From positions 248,001-312,000 of the forward strand of contig NZ_RJUL01000007.1 of the NCBI RefSeq assembly GCF_003751625.1: a stretch of DNA of 64,000 nucleotides. The letters are read 5' to 3'. Of the stretch, positions 34,148 to 43,366 are shown one piece after another. Positions within the stretch are counted from its first letter, which is position 1. Every line of letters begins with the position of its first letter. The notes under the pieces were generated by a model, which saw only the letters and a program-made list of their open reading frames with translations, was not told where the DNA came from and made no database searches. The DNA comes from Gallaecimonas pentaromativorans (lineage in GTDB: Bacteria > Pseudomonadota > Gammaproteobacteria > Enterobacterales > Gallaecimonadaceae). A program made the translations under genes and the position numbers.

Positions 34148-34639
34148 ATGCCCCGACTCTGGCTTTTTGTCACCCTGTGTTTTTGCACTGGCTTGGTGCA
34201 GGCTGGGGTGTATCAATGCCAGACGGCCGACGGCCGGACCGAGTATCGTGATACCCCCTGCACATCGGGCGTACAACGTATTTATCAAAAAAGTAAGCTG
34301 CCTTCCGGCACCCGCACCAAGGTTACACGAACCCAGGAATTTCGCCCCATTATTGGCCAATGGTGTAACTTTGCGACGTCCCTTTCCATGACCGGCACTA
34401 AAGACGTAAGCCAACCCAGTTTATGGTCCTTTGGTGAAACCCAACTGAACGTGACTAACAGTGCAATAACAATACTGAGTGATTTCAACCAACAGCAGAG
34501 CTTTCTGCAAGTCGAAGATACCCGGTTGGGAAATTACCACCTGATCATGCAAGGTGCCGACAGCATGGTAATGAAAGGGGACTTTGGCTATTACTTTTTC
34601 CGCCGTGGAAGCTGCCCGACGGCCAATCCTCCTAAATAA
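34148..34639 (+). CDS. DUF4124-type secreted protein
   Basis: A 163-residue exported protein. It has a signal peptide (MPRLWLFVTLCFCTGLVQA), then the DUF4124 core VYQCQTADGRTEYRDTPC, a small beta domain whose two cysteines probably pair. The following 100 residues include WCNFATSLSMTGTK and a Ser/Asn/Gln-rich beta-like region ending RRGSCPTANPPK. DUF4124 proteins are common exported proteins of unknown function in gammaproteobacteria. The base composition is lower in GC than the neighbours, with more rare-looking codons, so it may be an acquired or fast-evolving gene. It appears monocistronic. Confidence 0.8.
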   Translation: MPRLWLFVTLCFCTGLVQAGVYQCQTADGRTEYRDTPCTSGVQRIYQKSKLPSGTRTKVTRTQEFRPIIGQWCNFATSLSMTGTKDVSQPSLWSFGETQLNVTNSAITILSDFNQQQSFLQVEDTRLGNYHLIMQGADSMVMKGDFGYYFFRRGSCPTANPPK

Positions 34640-34953
34640 TCTTCTTTGGTGACATTTTCAATTGAAGAAACCTTGCCAAAAACTAGGCAGACACCATTCG
34701 TTATTGATTCTTTGTCATCCGTTCAGATCCGACCCCTTATTGGCCAATTTGCATTTGATCATTTACCGCTCTTTGCCGTTTTTTAAATAAAGGAAAACGA
34801 CGCTTTGCGCTGCACCCTTGGGCAGTAAACGCCCTGTTGCCGTGCTACCTTTTAGTGACCGTTTTGAGGTGCCCGGCCCGGATGCTTGCCCAGGGGCTTG
34901 GCAATACCCCTTCAAAGCCACCACAAGAACACAACTTTAAAAGTAAAAACAAT
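34640..34953. other. Intergenic region ahead of pilU; no gene seen
   Basis: No convincing gene lies here. The frame that runs into pilU is open from 34837, but its predicted extension (MPCYLLVTVLRC...) lacks a ribosome site and does not resemble PilU N-termini. The stretch is AT-rich in its first two thirds and must carry the pilU promoter; no clear -35/-10 pair stands out. Confidence 0.5.
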
Positions 34954-36096
34954 ATGATAGATATCGATCAGTTCCTCACTGTGCTGGCCCGTAACGAAGG
35001 CTCCGACCTTTACCTCTCCACCGGGGCGCCACCCTGCGCCAAGTTCCACGGTCAGCTGAAAATGTTGACCAAAGAAGCGCTGCAACCGGGGGAAATCGAA
35101 GAGGTGGCCATGGCCATCATGGACACGGAGCAGCAGGAGAAATTCAAGAAAGAGCTGGAGATGAACTTGGCCAGGTCTCTTCCTGGCGTGGGGCGCTTTC
35201 GGGTCAATATCTTCAAGCAGCGCAACGAAGTCAGCATCGTTGCCCGCTATATCCGCAACGACATTCCCGATATCGAATCCCTTGGCCTGCCCCCGGTGCT
35301 AAAAGAGGTGATCATGGCCAAGCGTGGCCTGGTGCTGTTCGTGGGCGCCACCGGCTCGGGTAAATCCACCTCCCTGGCGGCCCTTATCGACTACCGCAAC
35401 ACCAATGCCAGTGGCCATATCATAACCATCGAAGATCCGGTGGAGTTTGTGCATAAGCACAAGAAAAGCATCATCAACCAACGGGAAGTGGGCACCGACA
35501 CCCGCAGCTTCCACAGCGCCCTTATCAACACCCTGCGCCAGGCGCCTGACGTTATCCTTATCGGCGAGATTCGTGACCGCGAAACCATGGAGCACGCCAT
35601 TGCCTTCGCCGAAACCGGCCACCTCTGTATCTCTACCCTGCACGCCAACAACGCTAACCAGGCCCTGGACCGGATCATCAACTTCTTCCCGGAAGAGCGG
35701 CGCCCGCAGCTGCTGCTGGATTTGTCTTTGAACCTGCGCTGCTTTGTGTCCCAACGGCTGGTACCGACCGTGGACGGCAAACGCTGCGCCGCCGTCGAAG
35801 TGCTGCTGGGCACCTCGACCGTGCAGGACATGGTCAAACGCGGTGACGTGCACGCCATCAAGGAGATCATGCAGAAATCGGAAAACCTCGGTATGCAGAC
35901 CTTCGACAAGGCCCTGTTCGACCTGCATATAGCCGGCAAGATTGACCTTGACCAAGCCCTTCGTAATGCCGACTCGGTCAACGACCTGCGCCTGAAGGTC
36001 AAACTGGCCAAAAACGAGTTGGGTAGCCCCAGCAGCAACAGCGGCTCATCGCCGTTGGAACTGCGCCTGGAAGGGGATCAGGAAGAGGAAGACTAA
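34954..36096 (+). CDS. pilU: Type IV pilus retraction ATPase PilU (PilT/PilU family)
   Basis: A 380-residue hexameric ATPase of the PilT/PilU family that powers pilus retraction. It begins MIDIDQFLTVLARNEGSDLY and has the N-terminal PAS-like domain and Walker A GATGSGKS (residues 131-138). Asp-box and Walker B regions lie in TIEDPVEFVHKH and DVILIGEIRDRETMEHA, and the His box in GHLCISTLHANNANQALDR. The C-terminal tail is Ser-rich and very acidic (EGDQEEED). INQREVGTDTRSFHSAL favours PilU over PilT. PilU is normally found beside pilT; here it stands alone. The ATG at 34954 is chosen by homology; its ribosome site is poor. Confidence 0.9.
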   Translation: MIDIDQFLTVLARNEGSDLYLSTGAPPCAKFHGQLKMLTKEALQPGEIEEVAMAIMDTEQQEKFKKELEMNLARSLPGVGRFRVNIFKQRNEVSIVARYIRNDIPDIESLGLPPVLKEVIMAKRGLVLFVGATGSGKSTSLAALIDYRNTNASGHIITIEDPVEFVHKHKKSIINQREVGTDTRSFHSALINTLRQAPDVILIGEIRDRETMEHAIAFAETGHLCISTLHANNANQALDRIINFFPEERRPQLLLDLSLNLRCFVSQRLVPTVDGKRCAAVEVLLGTSTVQDMVKRGDVHAIKEIMQKSENLGMQTFDKALFDLHIAGKIDLDQALRNADSVNDLRLKVKLAKNELGSPSSNSGSSPLELRLEGDQEEED

Positions 36097-36099
36097 GCC

Positions 36100-36124
36100 A
36101 AAGGGCCGGCAATGCCGGCCCTTT
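36100..36124. terminator. Bidirectional terminator after pilU
   Basis: AAA-GGGCCGGC-AAT-GCCGGCCC-TTT forms an eight-base GC stem with a three-base loop, four bases past the pilU stop. It overlaps the end of the convergent small gene and can serve both. Confidence 0.75.
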
Positions 36125-36425
36125 AACCTTTCAATCGCCGCACGTTGTCAGCCTCGGCTTGCGCCGCCTGGCCGTTGTAGCGGTCGCCGTATTCCAGCCA
36201 ATGCTCCCTTGGCAGCCGCACCATAAAGAACTTCTCTCGGTGCACATCGCTGACCAGCCCCCAACCGGCGGCGGCCAGTTCAAAATGCACGTCGGTGATG
36301 TAATCCATGGTGAAACGCTGCCGTCCGGTGAGCTGCTGGATATCGTCTCGAGTCAGATAGACCCCTTGTGGAGCATGGCCGACCCGACCGGCAAGCCACT
36401 GTGCAAACGCCTTGGCACTTTTCAT
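36123..36425 (-). CDS. Small conserved-looking protein, unknown function
   Basis: A 100-residue (or 109 if the upstream ATG at 36452 is used) soluble protein. I do not recognise the family. It reads as a compact winged-helix-like fold: LTRDDIQQLTGRQRFTMDYI, then DVHFELAAAGWGLVSD, then FFMVRLPREHWLEY. That is helix, helix and beta elements with an Arg/Lys-rich N-terminus. I prefer the ATG at 36425 because AAAAGGG lies ahead of it. It is convergent with pilU and lies downstream of gppA on the same strand after 50 bases. A DNA-binding role is only a guess from the apparent fold. Confidence 0.65.
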   Translation of the reverse strand: MKSAKAFAQWLAGRVGHAPQGVYLTRDDIQQLTGRQRFTMDYITDVHFELAAAGWGLVSDVHREKFFMVRLPREHWLEYGDRYNGQAAQAEADNVRRLKG

Positions 36426-36475
36426 GTGCAGCCCTTTTCTTGGCAACGTCATGACTTTGTTATAGCAAAGTGTGC

Positions 36476-37900
36476 TTAGGCGTAATCCAGCGTCCAGTTA
36501 ACCGCTTGAAAGTTTGAGACTTCTTCACCAAGGAGCTGGCTAAGGAGGGGTTTGCCGGCCAGCCAGCCATCGGGCAGGAGCAAATGCAGGTGATGCTGGT
36601 TGACCGCCAAGGCCATAGCGTCAGGCAACGGCCCACGGTGGGCACAAAGAAGGATTGCCAACCGCAGTACCATCAGCGGCAAGGAGGCGGCGGCTATTGG
36701 GCCTTGTTGCTGGCTAAGCCAAGCGGCCAGGGTTTCCCGGTCCTGCTCGCAAAAGCCAGGCAGGTCGAGGTGGCAAATCAGATAACGGCTGTGCTCGCAG
36801 GCTTGTTTGAAACCCACGGCCAGGCCCAGTTCATGAAGCCTGGCCGCAGCCACCACCAGTGCCATCTGCTGCTCGTCCAGGCTGCTGGCACCCAGTTGCA
36901 TGGCCAGATCTGCCACTTGGCGTCCATGGGCGTCATCTAGGGAAAAACGGGAGCTGATGGCAGCCAGGGTGCGCGCCCTGACATCCACCTCGCCATTGGG
37001 GATGAGCCCGTAAAGCACCCCTTCGCGCAGGGCGCCGCCGGAGGCCTCCATGTCGCTCACCGCCAGGGTCTCGAAGATGGCCAGCAGTATGGCAAGGCCA
37101 GCGGCAAACACCGGTTTGCGCTCGTCGCTGAGCCCGGGCATGGACAACTGCTCGAGGCGGCCACAGGCAATGGTATCGGCCAGGGTTTGCTTGAGGCGCG
37201 CCAGCGTCACGGTTTGGTCTTCACCCCGGGCTATCTGCACTTCCTGCACCGCCTGAACCGAGCCGGAGGCCCCGACGCAATGCTGCCAGCCACGCTGGAT
37301 GTAGTCGTCCTTAAAGGGCGCCAGGCGCGCTTTGGCGGCTTGGATGGCAGCATCGAACTGCGCCTGGCCCAGCATCCCTTCCGGGAAAAACTTCTGCTGG
37401 AAGGTAACGCAGCCCATTTCCAGGCTTTCCAAGCGCTCGGCGGTGAAATCGGTGCCGATCACCAGTTCGGTAGAGGCGCCGCCGATATCCACCACCAGGC
37501 GCCGGCCAGTTTGGCCGCTGGTGTGGGCAACCCCTTGATAGATAAGCGCCGCTTCGTCTTCGCCGCTGATCACATCGATGGGGCAGCCGAGGATCTGCTG
37601 GCCCTTGGCCAGGAATACATCGGTATTCTTGGCAAACCGCAGGGTCGCGGTGGCCACCACTTTTATTTGGTCGGGGGGAATACCGCCGAGGCGTTCGGCG
37701 AACAGAGACAGGCAGTCCCAGCCTCGTTCCATGGCGTCAACGGACAACTGGTATTGATCGTCAAGGCCCGCCGCTAGGCGGACCTTGCGTTTGATCTTGG
37801 CCAGGGTCTGTACCTGGCCATGCATGGCGCGCACCACCAGCATGTGGAAGCTGTTTGAGCCGAGATCGATGGCCGCATACAGCGGGCTGGTTTCGCGCAC
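36476..37900 (-). CDS. gppA: Guanosine pentaphosphate phosphohydrolase (Ppx/GppA)
   Basis: A 474-residue Ppx/GppA phosphatase that converts pppGpp to ppGpp and may also hydrolyse polyphosphate. The start is set as GTG (37900), giving VRETSPLYAAIDLGSNSFHM, which matches the GppA N-terminus. A GAGG lies just upstream. The frame continues upstream into rhlB, but those residues resemble no GppA. The phosphate-binding DIGGASTELVIG, the ASGSVQAVQE region and the C-terminal HD-like domain (VVAAARLHELGLAVGF) are visible. The gene lies seven bases after the rhlB stop on the same strand, the rhlB-gppA order of E. coli, so gppA is probably cotranscribed with rhlB. Confidence 0.93.
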   Translation of the reverse strand: MRETSPLYAAIDLGSNSFHMLVVRAMHGQVQTLAKIKRKVRLAAGLDDQYQLSVDAMERGWDCLSLFAERLGGIPPDQIKVVATATLRFAKNTDVFLAKGQQILGCPIDVISGEDEAALIYQGVAHTSGQTGRRLVVDIGGASTELVIGTDFTAERLESLEMGCVTFQQKFFPEGMLGQAQFDAAIQAAKARLAPFKDDYIQRGWQHCVGASGSVQAVQEVQIARGEDQTVTLARLKQTLADTIACGRLEQLSMPGLSDERKPVFAAGLAILLAIFETLAVSDMEASGGALREGVLYGLIPNGEVDVRARTLAAISSRFSLDDAHGRQVADLAMQLGASSLDEQQMALVVAAARLHELGLAVGFKQACEHSRYLICHLDLPGFCEQDRETLAAWLSQQQGPIAAASLPLMVLRLAILLCAHRGPLPDAMALAVNQHHLHLLLPDGWLAGKPLLSQLLGEEVSNFQAVNWTLDYA

Positions 37901-37907
37901 CTTGGCC

Positions 37908-39209
37908 TCAGTGGGAAGCGTTGCTGCTTCGGCGAGGACCATTGCTGCGGCCACGTCCTCGGCCATTACCACCGCCACTGCGGTTTCCAGGCCGGTCGCG
38001 GCCAGCGCGATGCAGACGAAGCGGCGGTTTGAGATCGGTCAGTAGCGCGTCGGAGCGGTACTGGGTCACCGGGATCTCATGGCCGATGTACTCTTCGATG
38101 GCTGGCAGGTTAAAGACGTACTCCTCGCAGGCCAGGCTCACGGCGTGGCCGGAGGCGCCGGCGCGGCCGGTACGGCCGATGCGGTGCACGTAGTCTTCGC
38201 AGTCGTCAGGCAAATCGAAGTTATAAACGTGGGTCACCGCCGGAATGTGCAGGCCCCGGGCCGCCACGTCGGTGGCTACCAGGAAGTCGAGCTTGCCCTC
38301 GGTGAACTCTTCGAGGATTTTGACCCGCTTTTTCTGCGGTACATCGCCGGTCAACAGGCCAACGCGGTGACCATCGGCCGCCAGGTGGCCCCAAACCCGT
38401 TCACAGACAATCTTGGTGTTGGCGAAAACGATGGCGCGCTCGGGCCAGTCTTCTTCTATCAAGGTGAGCAGCAGCTTGTACTTGTCTTCCTTGGAAGGGT
38501 ACAGCAACTCTTCGCTGATGCGGGCGCCGGTCTTCTGGGCCGGCTCCACTTCCACGTGCTCGGGGTTGTCCATGTGCTCGTAGGCCAGCTCCTGCACCTT
38601 AAAGGAGAGGGTGGCGGAGAACAGCAGGTTTAGGCGCTGGGTCGGCTCGGGCATACGCCGGAACAGATAGCGGATGTCCTTGATAAAGCCAAGGTCAAAC
38701 ATGCGGTCGGCTTCGTCCAGCACGACCACTTGGATGGCCTTGAGGTCGAACACGCCCTGCTTGAAGTAATCGATGATGCGGCCGGTGGTACCGATCAGGA
38801 TGTCGATACCGTCTTCGAGCTGCTTGCGCTGGCTGTCGTAGCCCTCGCCACCATAGATTAACCCCATCGTTAATTTCGATTCTCGGGCCATTTCGATGGC
38901 ATCTTTATGGATCTGAATCGCCAGTTCGCGGGTCGGCGCCATGATAATGGCACGAGGTTGCTGCACTTTTCGATCAGCAGATGCGGGATTATTTAACAAA
39001 TGGTGGAAGGTGGCGGCGAGGAAGGCAATGGTCTTGCCAGTGCCGGTTTGTGCTTGACCCGCAACGTCTTTTCCCCGCAGTGCGACGGGCAGGGAAAGCG
39101 CCTGGATAGGCGTACAATTGTGAAAACCCTTGTCTGAAAGGGCCTTAATTACGGGTTCTGCCAGGCCAAGTTCGCTGAACTTGGTTTCGGTTAAATGCGT
39201 CTTTGTCAT
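37908..39209 (-). CDS. rhlB: ATP-dependent RNA helicase RhlB
   Basis: A 433-residue DEAD-box helicase that unwinds structured RNA for the RNA degradosome. The Q motif ([13 protein letters not shown]), Walker A (AQTGTGKT), PTRELA, DEAD ([13 protein letters not shown]), SAT (LLFSATLS) and the helicase-C motif [10 protein letters not shown] are all present. The C-terminal tail is rich in Arg and Gly ([12 protein letters not shown]), which may bind RNA or RNase E. It is divergent from trxA, as in E. coli. The gppA start lies seven bases downstream of its stop. Confidence 0.96.
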   Translation of the reverse strand: MTKTHLTETKFSELGLAEPVIKALSDKGFHNCTPIQALSLPVALRGKDVAGQAQTGTGKTIAFLAATFHHLLNNPASADRKVQQPRAIIMAPTRELAIQIHKDAIEMARESKLTMGLIYGGEGYDSQRKQLEDGIDILIGTTGRIIDYFKQGVFDLKAIQVVVLDEADRMFDLGFIKDIRYLFRRMPEPTQRLNLLFSATLSFKVQELAYEHMDNPEHVEVEPAQKTGARISEELLYPSKEDKYKLLLTLIEEDWPERAIVFANTKIVCERVWGHLAADGHRVGLLTGDVPQKKRVKILEEFTEGKLDFLVATDVAARGLHIPAVTHVYNFDLPDDCEDYVHRIGRTGRAGASGHAVSLACEEYVFNLPAIEEYIGHEIPVTQYRSDALLTDLKPPLRLHRAGRDRPGNRSGGGNGRGRGRSNGPRRSSNASH

Positions 39210-39327
39210 AGGGTTCCAAGCATATCAGCTTCGGCTTGCAATGAGGAACAGATTCCTTTGAAATAGGTCCGTCCAGCGCCGAGGCCAAGTTGTTTGCCCC
39301 GGATCGCGCACATTATTGGAGAAAGCC

Positions 39328-39654
39328 ATGAGCGATAAAATTGTTCACGTAAGTGACGACAGCTTCGATGCCGACGTTCTGCAGGCTCAGGGTCCTGTCC
39401 TGGTCGACTTCTGGGCTGAGTGGTGCGGTCCTTGTAAAATGATCGCCCCGGTTTTGGATGACGTAGCAGAAGAATATGCTGGTCGCCTGACCATCGCCAA
39501 GATCAATATTGATCAGAACAGCGATACCCCGCCGAAATTCGGCATCCGCGGCATTCCTACCCTGCTGCTGTTCAAAAACGGCCAACTGGCCGCTACCAAG
39601 GTCGGTGCTCTGTCCAAGACTCAACTCAAAGAGTTCCTCGACAGCAACATCTGA
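39328..39654 (+). CDS. trxA: Thioredoxin 1
   Basis: A 108-residue thioredoxin, the general disulfide reductase of the cytoplasm. The redox motif is WCGPC (C33 and C36) in [29 protein letters not shown] carries the cis-proline loop. A TTG twelve bases upstream is in frame, but the ATG at 39328 has GGAG in good position and gives the family length. It is followed by its own terminator and then rho, the conserved trxA-rho neighbourhood. Confidence 0.98.
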   Translation: MSDKIVHVSDDSFDADVLQAQGPVLVDFWAEWCGPCKMIAPVLDDVAEEYAGRLTIAKINIDQNSDTPPKFGIRGIPTLLLFKNGQLAATKVGALSKTQLKEFLDSNI

Positions 39655-39661
39655 TCTTAAA

Positions 39662-39691
39662 TAAACAGGGCGCTCAATAGCGCCCTGTTTA
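39662..39691 (+). terminator. Terminator after trxA
   Basis: TAAACAGGGCGCT-CAAT-AGCGCCCTGTTTA is a perfect 13-bp stem with a four-base loop, eight bases after the trxA stop. The AT-rich base of the stem supplies A and T tracts on both sides. Confidence 0.85.
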
Positions 39692-39832
39692 TATTTACGC
39701 CTTTACTTCTAGACGCGGCAAACGTTCGCTGCTAACTTAACCCCGTATTGCTTCCCTTCATGCCCTTCCTGTGTTCACGCCGGGGCGTGGAATTTTCCCG
39801 TTGATACCAAACGTTTTAGACAACCCACCACT

Positions 39833-41098
39833 ATGAATCTTACCGAGTTAAAGAATACACCAGTCTCGGAACTGGTTGCCCTGGCCGACCAGATGAACCT
39901 GGAAAACATGGCGCGGGCCCGCAAACAAGATATTATCTTTGCGATCCTCAAAGCCCACGCGAAATCCGGCGAAGACATTTTCGGTGACGGCGTACTGGAG
40001 ATCCTGCAGGACGGTTTTGGTTTCCTGCGTAGCGCCGATTCCTCCTACTTGGCCGGCCCCGACGATATTTATGTCTCGCCCAGCCAGATCCGCCGTTTCA
40101 ATCTGCGCACCGGCGATACCATTTCCGGTAAGATTCGGCCACCGAAGGAAGGGGAACGCTATTTTGCCCTTCTGAAAGTCAACGACGTCAACTTCGACCG
40201 CCCCGAAAACTCCCGCAACAAGATCCTCTTCGAAAACCTCACGCCACTGCATGCCAACAGCCGCATGCGCATGGAGCGTGGTAACGGTTCTACCGAAGAC
40301 ATCACGGCGCGGGTACTGGACTTGGCCTCGCCTATTGGTAAAGGCCAGCGCGGCCTGATTGTGGCGCCGCCCAAGGCCGGTAAAACCATCCTGTTGCAGA
40401 ACATTGCCCAGAGCATCACCTACAACCATCCGGAAGCCACCCTTATCGTGCTGCTCATCGACGAGCGCCCGGAGGAAGTGACCGAGATGCAGCGCCTGGT
40501 CAAAGGCGAAGTGGTAGCCTCTACCTTCGACGAGCCAGCCAGCCGCCACGTGCAGGTTGCCGAGATGGTTATCGAGAAGGCCAAGCGCCTGGTTGAACAC
40601 AAAAAAGACGTGGTGATCCTGCTCGACTCCATCACCCGTCTGGCCCGTGCCTACAACACCGTAGTACCCAGCTCCGGCAAGGTACTGACCGGTGGTGTGG
40701 ACGCCAACGCCCTGCACAAACCCAAGCGCTTCTTCGGTGCGGCCCGTAATGTTGAGGAAGGCGGCAGCCTGACCATCATCGCCACCGCCCTGATTGATAC
40801 CGGCTCCAAAATGGACGAGGTTATCTACGAAGAGTTCAAGGGTACCGGTAACATGGAACTGCACCTATCCCGTAAGATTGCCGAGAAACGGGTGTTCCCT
40901 GCCATCGACTTCAACCGTTCCGGTACTCGCCGTGAAGAGCTGCTGTGCCGTGATGACGAGCTGCAGAAGATGTGGATATTGCGCAAGATCCTCCATCCTA
41001 TGGACGAGATCTCCGCCATGGAGTTCCTCATCGACAAGCTGTCGATGACCAAAACCAACGACGAGTTCTTCGAAGCGATGAAACGCACCAAGAGCTAA
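39833..41098 (+). CDS. rho: Transcription termination factor Rho
   Basis: A 421-residue Rho, the hexameric RNA helicase that ends transcription at factor-dependent sites. It has [17 protein letters not shown] (N-terminal helix bundle), the cold-shock-like RNA-binding domain ([26 protein letters not shown]), Walker A (APPKAGKT, about residue 180), Walker B ([17 protein letters not shown]) and the Q/R loop region. The length is standard. The 140-base leader between the trxA terminator and the ATG is gene-free and may hold the Rho-dependent autoregulatory region known in E. coli. Confidence 0.98.
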   Translation: MNLTELKNTPVSELVALADQMNLENMARARKQDIIFAILKAHAKSGEDIFGDGVLEILQDGFGFLRSADSSYLAGPDDIYVSPSQIRRFNLRTGDTISGKIRPPKEGERYFALLKVNDVNFDRPENSRNKILFENLTPLHANSRMRMERGNGSTEDITARVLDLASPIGKGQRGLIVAPPKAGKTILLQNIAQSITYNHPEATLIVLLIDERPEEVTEMQRLVKGEVVASTFDEPASRHVQVAEMVIEKAKRLVEHKKDVVILLDSITRLARAYNTVVPSSGKVLTGGVDANALHKPKRFFGAARNVEEGGSLTIIATALIDTGSKMDEVIYEEFKGTGNMELHLSRKIAEKRVFPAIDFNRSGTRREELLCRDDELQKMWILRKILHPMDEISAMEFLIDKLSMTKTNDEFFEAMKRTKS

Positions 41099-41102
41099 GT
41101 CC

Positions 41103-41136
41103 AAAAGCCCCCGCCACTCGGCGGGGGTTTTGTTTT
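41103..41136 (+). terminator. Terminator after rho
   Basis: CCCCCGCC-ACTC-GGCGGGGG (41108-41127) is followed by TTTTGTTTT, a strong intrinsic terminator nine bases past the rho stop. Confidence 0.9.
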
Positions 41137-41188
41137 AAGGCCCCAGGCGCGGCATAATGGCGCCACTTCCATCAGCCCAGCCGTGCCA

Positions 41189-42661
41189 ATGAAATACCGG
41201 GATCTTCGCGACTTTATCGAGCAGCTCGAGAAAATGGGCGAGCTCAAGCGCATCAAACACCCCATCAGCCCCGATCTGGAAATGACCGAGATCGCCGACC
41301 GCACCCTGCGTGCCGGTGGCCCGGCTCTGCTGTTTGAGAACCCCAAAGGCTATGACATGCCGGTGCTGGCCAACCTCTTTGGCACCCCCAAGCGGGTGGC
41401 GCTGGGCATGGGCCAGGAAGATGTCAGCGCCCTTCGGGAAGTGGGCAAACTGCTGGCCTACCTCAAGGAGCCCGAGCCACCCAAGGGCTTTAAGGAGCTG
41501 TGGGACAAGCTGCCGGTGTTCAAGCAGGTGCTGAACATGCCGGTGAAAAAGCTCAAATCCGCCCCTTGCCAGGACGTGGTGTTGGAAGGAGACGCGGTGG
41601 ACTTAGACGCCATCCCCATTCAAAAATGCTGGCCCGAGGATGCGGCGCCGCTGATGACCTGGGGCCTTACCGTCACTCGCGGGCCTTATAAATCGCGTCA
41701 GAACCTTGGCATTTATCGCCAGCAGAAGCTCAGTAAGAACAAGGTGATCATGCGCTGGCTGTCCCACCGCGGCGGCGCCCTGGATTTTGCCGAGTTCAAA
41801 GAAGCCCACCCTGGCGAGAAATTCCCGGTGGTGGTGGCCTTTGGCGCCGATCCGGCCACCATTCTGGGTGCCGTGACTCCAGTGCCGGACAGCCTCTCCG
41901 AGTACGCCTTTGCCGGCCTGCTCCGTGGCAACAAAACCGAAGTGGTACAAGCCCTTAGCTGCGACCTGGAAATTCCGGCCAGCGCCGAGATTGTCCTGGA
42001 AGGTTATATCGACCCGGACGAAACCCACATGGAAGGGCCCTTTGGCGATCACACCGGCTACTACAACGAGCAGGAACGCCACGCCGTCTTTACCGTTACC
42101 CACATTACCCGCCGTAAAGACGCGATTTATCATAGCACTTATACTGGCCGGCCACCGGATGAGCCGGCAGTGCTGGGAGTCGCGCTCAACGAAGTATTCG
42201 TGCCGATTCTGCAAAAGCAGTTCCCCGAGATCGTCGACTTCTACCTGCCGCCAGAAGGCTGCAGCTACCGGATGGCGGTGGTGACCATGAAAAAGCGTTA
42301 CCCCGGCCACGCCAAGCGGGTGATGCTGGGGGTGTGGTCCTTCCTGCGCCAGTTCATGTACACCAAGTTCGTGATTGTCTGTGACGACGACATCAACGCC
42401 CGGGACTGGCAAGACGTGATTTGGGCCATTACCACCCGTATGGACCCCAAACGCGATACCGTGTTTATCGAAAACACCCCCATCGACTTCCTCGATTTCG
42501 CCTCGCCCGAAGCGGGCCTTGGGTCGAAAATGGGATTGGATGCCACCAACAAGTGGCCGGGTGAAGTGCACCGCGACTGGGGTAAGCCCATCGTCAAAGA
42601 CCCGGACGTGGTCGCCCGTATCGACGCCATCTGGGATGAGCTTGGCATCCTCGACAACTGA
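41189..42661 (+). CDS. ubiD: 4-hydroxy-3-polyprenylbenzoate decarboxylase (prenyl-FMN dependent)
   Basis: A 490-residue UbiD that removes the carboxyl group from 4-hydroxy-3-polyprenylbenzoate in ubiquinone synthesis using prenylated FMN. It begins [20 protein letters not shown], the family N-terminus; a GTG two codons upstream is in frame but lacks support. The active-site E(X)nR/E region reads [43 protein letters not shown] is also typical. It lies between rho and fre, as in many gammaproteobacteria. Confidence 0.96.
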   Translation: MKYRDLRDFIEQLEKMGELKRIKHPISPDLEMTEIADRTLRAGGPALLFENPKGYDMPVLANLFGTPKRVALGMGQEDVSALREVGKLLAYLKEPEPPKGFKELWDKLPVFKQVLNMPVKKLKSAPCQDVVLEGDAVDLDAIPIQKCWPEDAAPLMTWGLTVTRGPYKSRQNLGIYRQQKLSKNKVIMRWLSHRGGALDFAEFKEAHPGEKFPVVVAFGADPATILGAVTPVPDSLSEYAFAGLLRGNKTEVVQALSCDLEIPASAEIVLEGYIDPDETHMEGPFGDHTGYYNEQERHAVFTVTHITRRKDAIYHSTYTGRPPDEPAVLGVALNEVFVPILQKQFPEIVDFYLPPEGCSYRMAVVTMKKRYPGHAKRVMLGVWSFLRQFMYTKFVIVCDDDINARDWQDVIWAITTRMDPKRDTVFIENTPIDFLDFASPEAGLGSKMGLDATNKWPGEVHRDWGKPIVKDPDVVARIDAIWDELGILDN

Positions 42662-42670
42662 AGAGCCGTT

Positions 42671-43366
42671 ATGCAAAGAATCAAATGCCGGGTGCTGGAC
42701 GTGCGCCCCTTTAGCGACACCGTCTACCACATTCGCCTCGAGGCCCCAAAAGGGCTGCACTTCGAGGCGGGGCAGTACCTCAAGGTGGTGCTGAGCGAAG
42801 AAGACAAGCGCCCCTTCTCCATCGCCTCCATGGCTGGCGAAGACGTGCTGGAGCTGCACCTGGGCGCCTTTGGCCCCGACTCCTGGGCGATGCAGGTGGT
42901 GGAATACTTCCAGAGCCACGCTGAAGTGGAGCTGGAAGTGGCTGCCGGCCACGCCCATCTGCGGGAAGAGTCGCAGCGGCCGCTGATCCTCATCGCCGGC
43001 GGCACCGGTTTTTCCTACGTACGGGCCATTTTGCGCCGCGCCCTCAAGCTCAACCCCGACCGCGCCATCCAGGTGTTCTGGGGCGGCAAAGACCCGTCAG
43101 CTTTGTACCTGCATCAGGAAATGCTGGCCCTGGCCGCCAAACACCCCAACCTCGCCTACCGGCCGGTGGTGGAGCACAAGCCGGCCGACTTTGACGGCCT
43201 CCAAGGGCTGGTGCTGGACAAGGTAAAAGAGTTCAATCCGGATCTGTCCGGCTTTGACATCTACATTGCTGGCCGCTTTGAAATGGCCGCTGTCGCCCGG
43301 GATCTCTTCCTTGCCCACGGAGCTGTGAGTGACAACCTCTTCGGTGACGCCTTCGCCTTTATTTAA
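42671..43366 (+). CDS. fre: NAD(P)H-flavin reductase
   Basis: A 231-residue flavin reductase (Fre/LuxG family) that supplies reduced flavin; in the ubiD neighbourhood it may also serve prenyl-FMN or quinone chemistry. The ferredoxin-reductase FAD-binding motif RPFSIAS is present, followed by the NAD-binding segment LILIAGGTGFSYVRAILRRAL and the C-terminal DIYIAGRFEMAAVARDLF. It starts nine bases after ubiD. Its end overlaps the start of the MFS gene by 38 bases. Confidence 0.94.
   Translation: MQRIKCRVLDVRPFSDTVYHIRLEAPKGLHFEAGQYLKVVLSEEDKRPFSIASMAGEDVLELHLGAFGPDSWAMQVVEYFQSHAEVELEVAAGHAHLREESQRPLILIAGGTGFSYVRAILRRALKLNPDRAIQVFWGGKDPSALYLHQEMLALAAKHPNLAYRPVVEHKPADFDGLQGLVLDKVKEFNPDLSGFDIYIAGRFEMAAVARDLFLAHGAVSDNLFGDAFAFI

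Noticed and set aside
34352-34748. Two ATTGGCCAAT palindromes (34352-34361 in the DUF4124 gene, 34739-34748 in the following gap) and a similar peptide RPLIGQF, as a possible duplicated gene remnant
   Set aside because: The similarity is limited to about a dozen bases and is not extended on either side, so chance is the simpler explanation.
41603-42958. Minus-strand open frame of 451 codons over ubiD and fre
   Set aside because: It spans two well-supported genes on the other strand and has shadow-type composition rich in His, Gly and Val.
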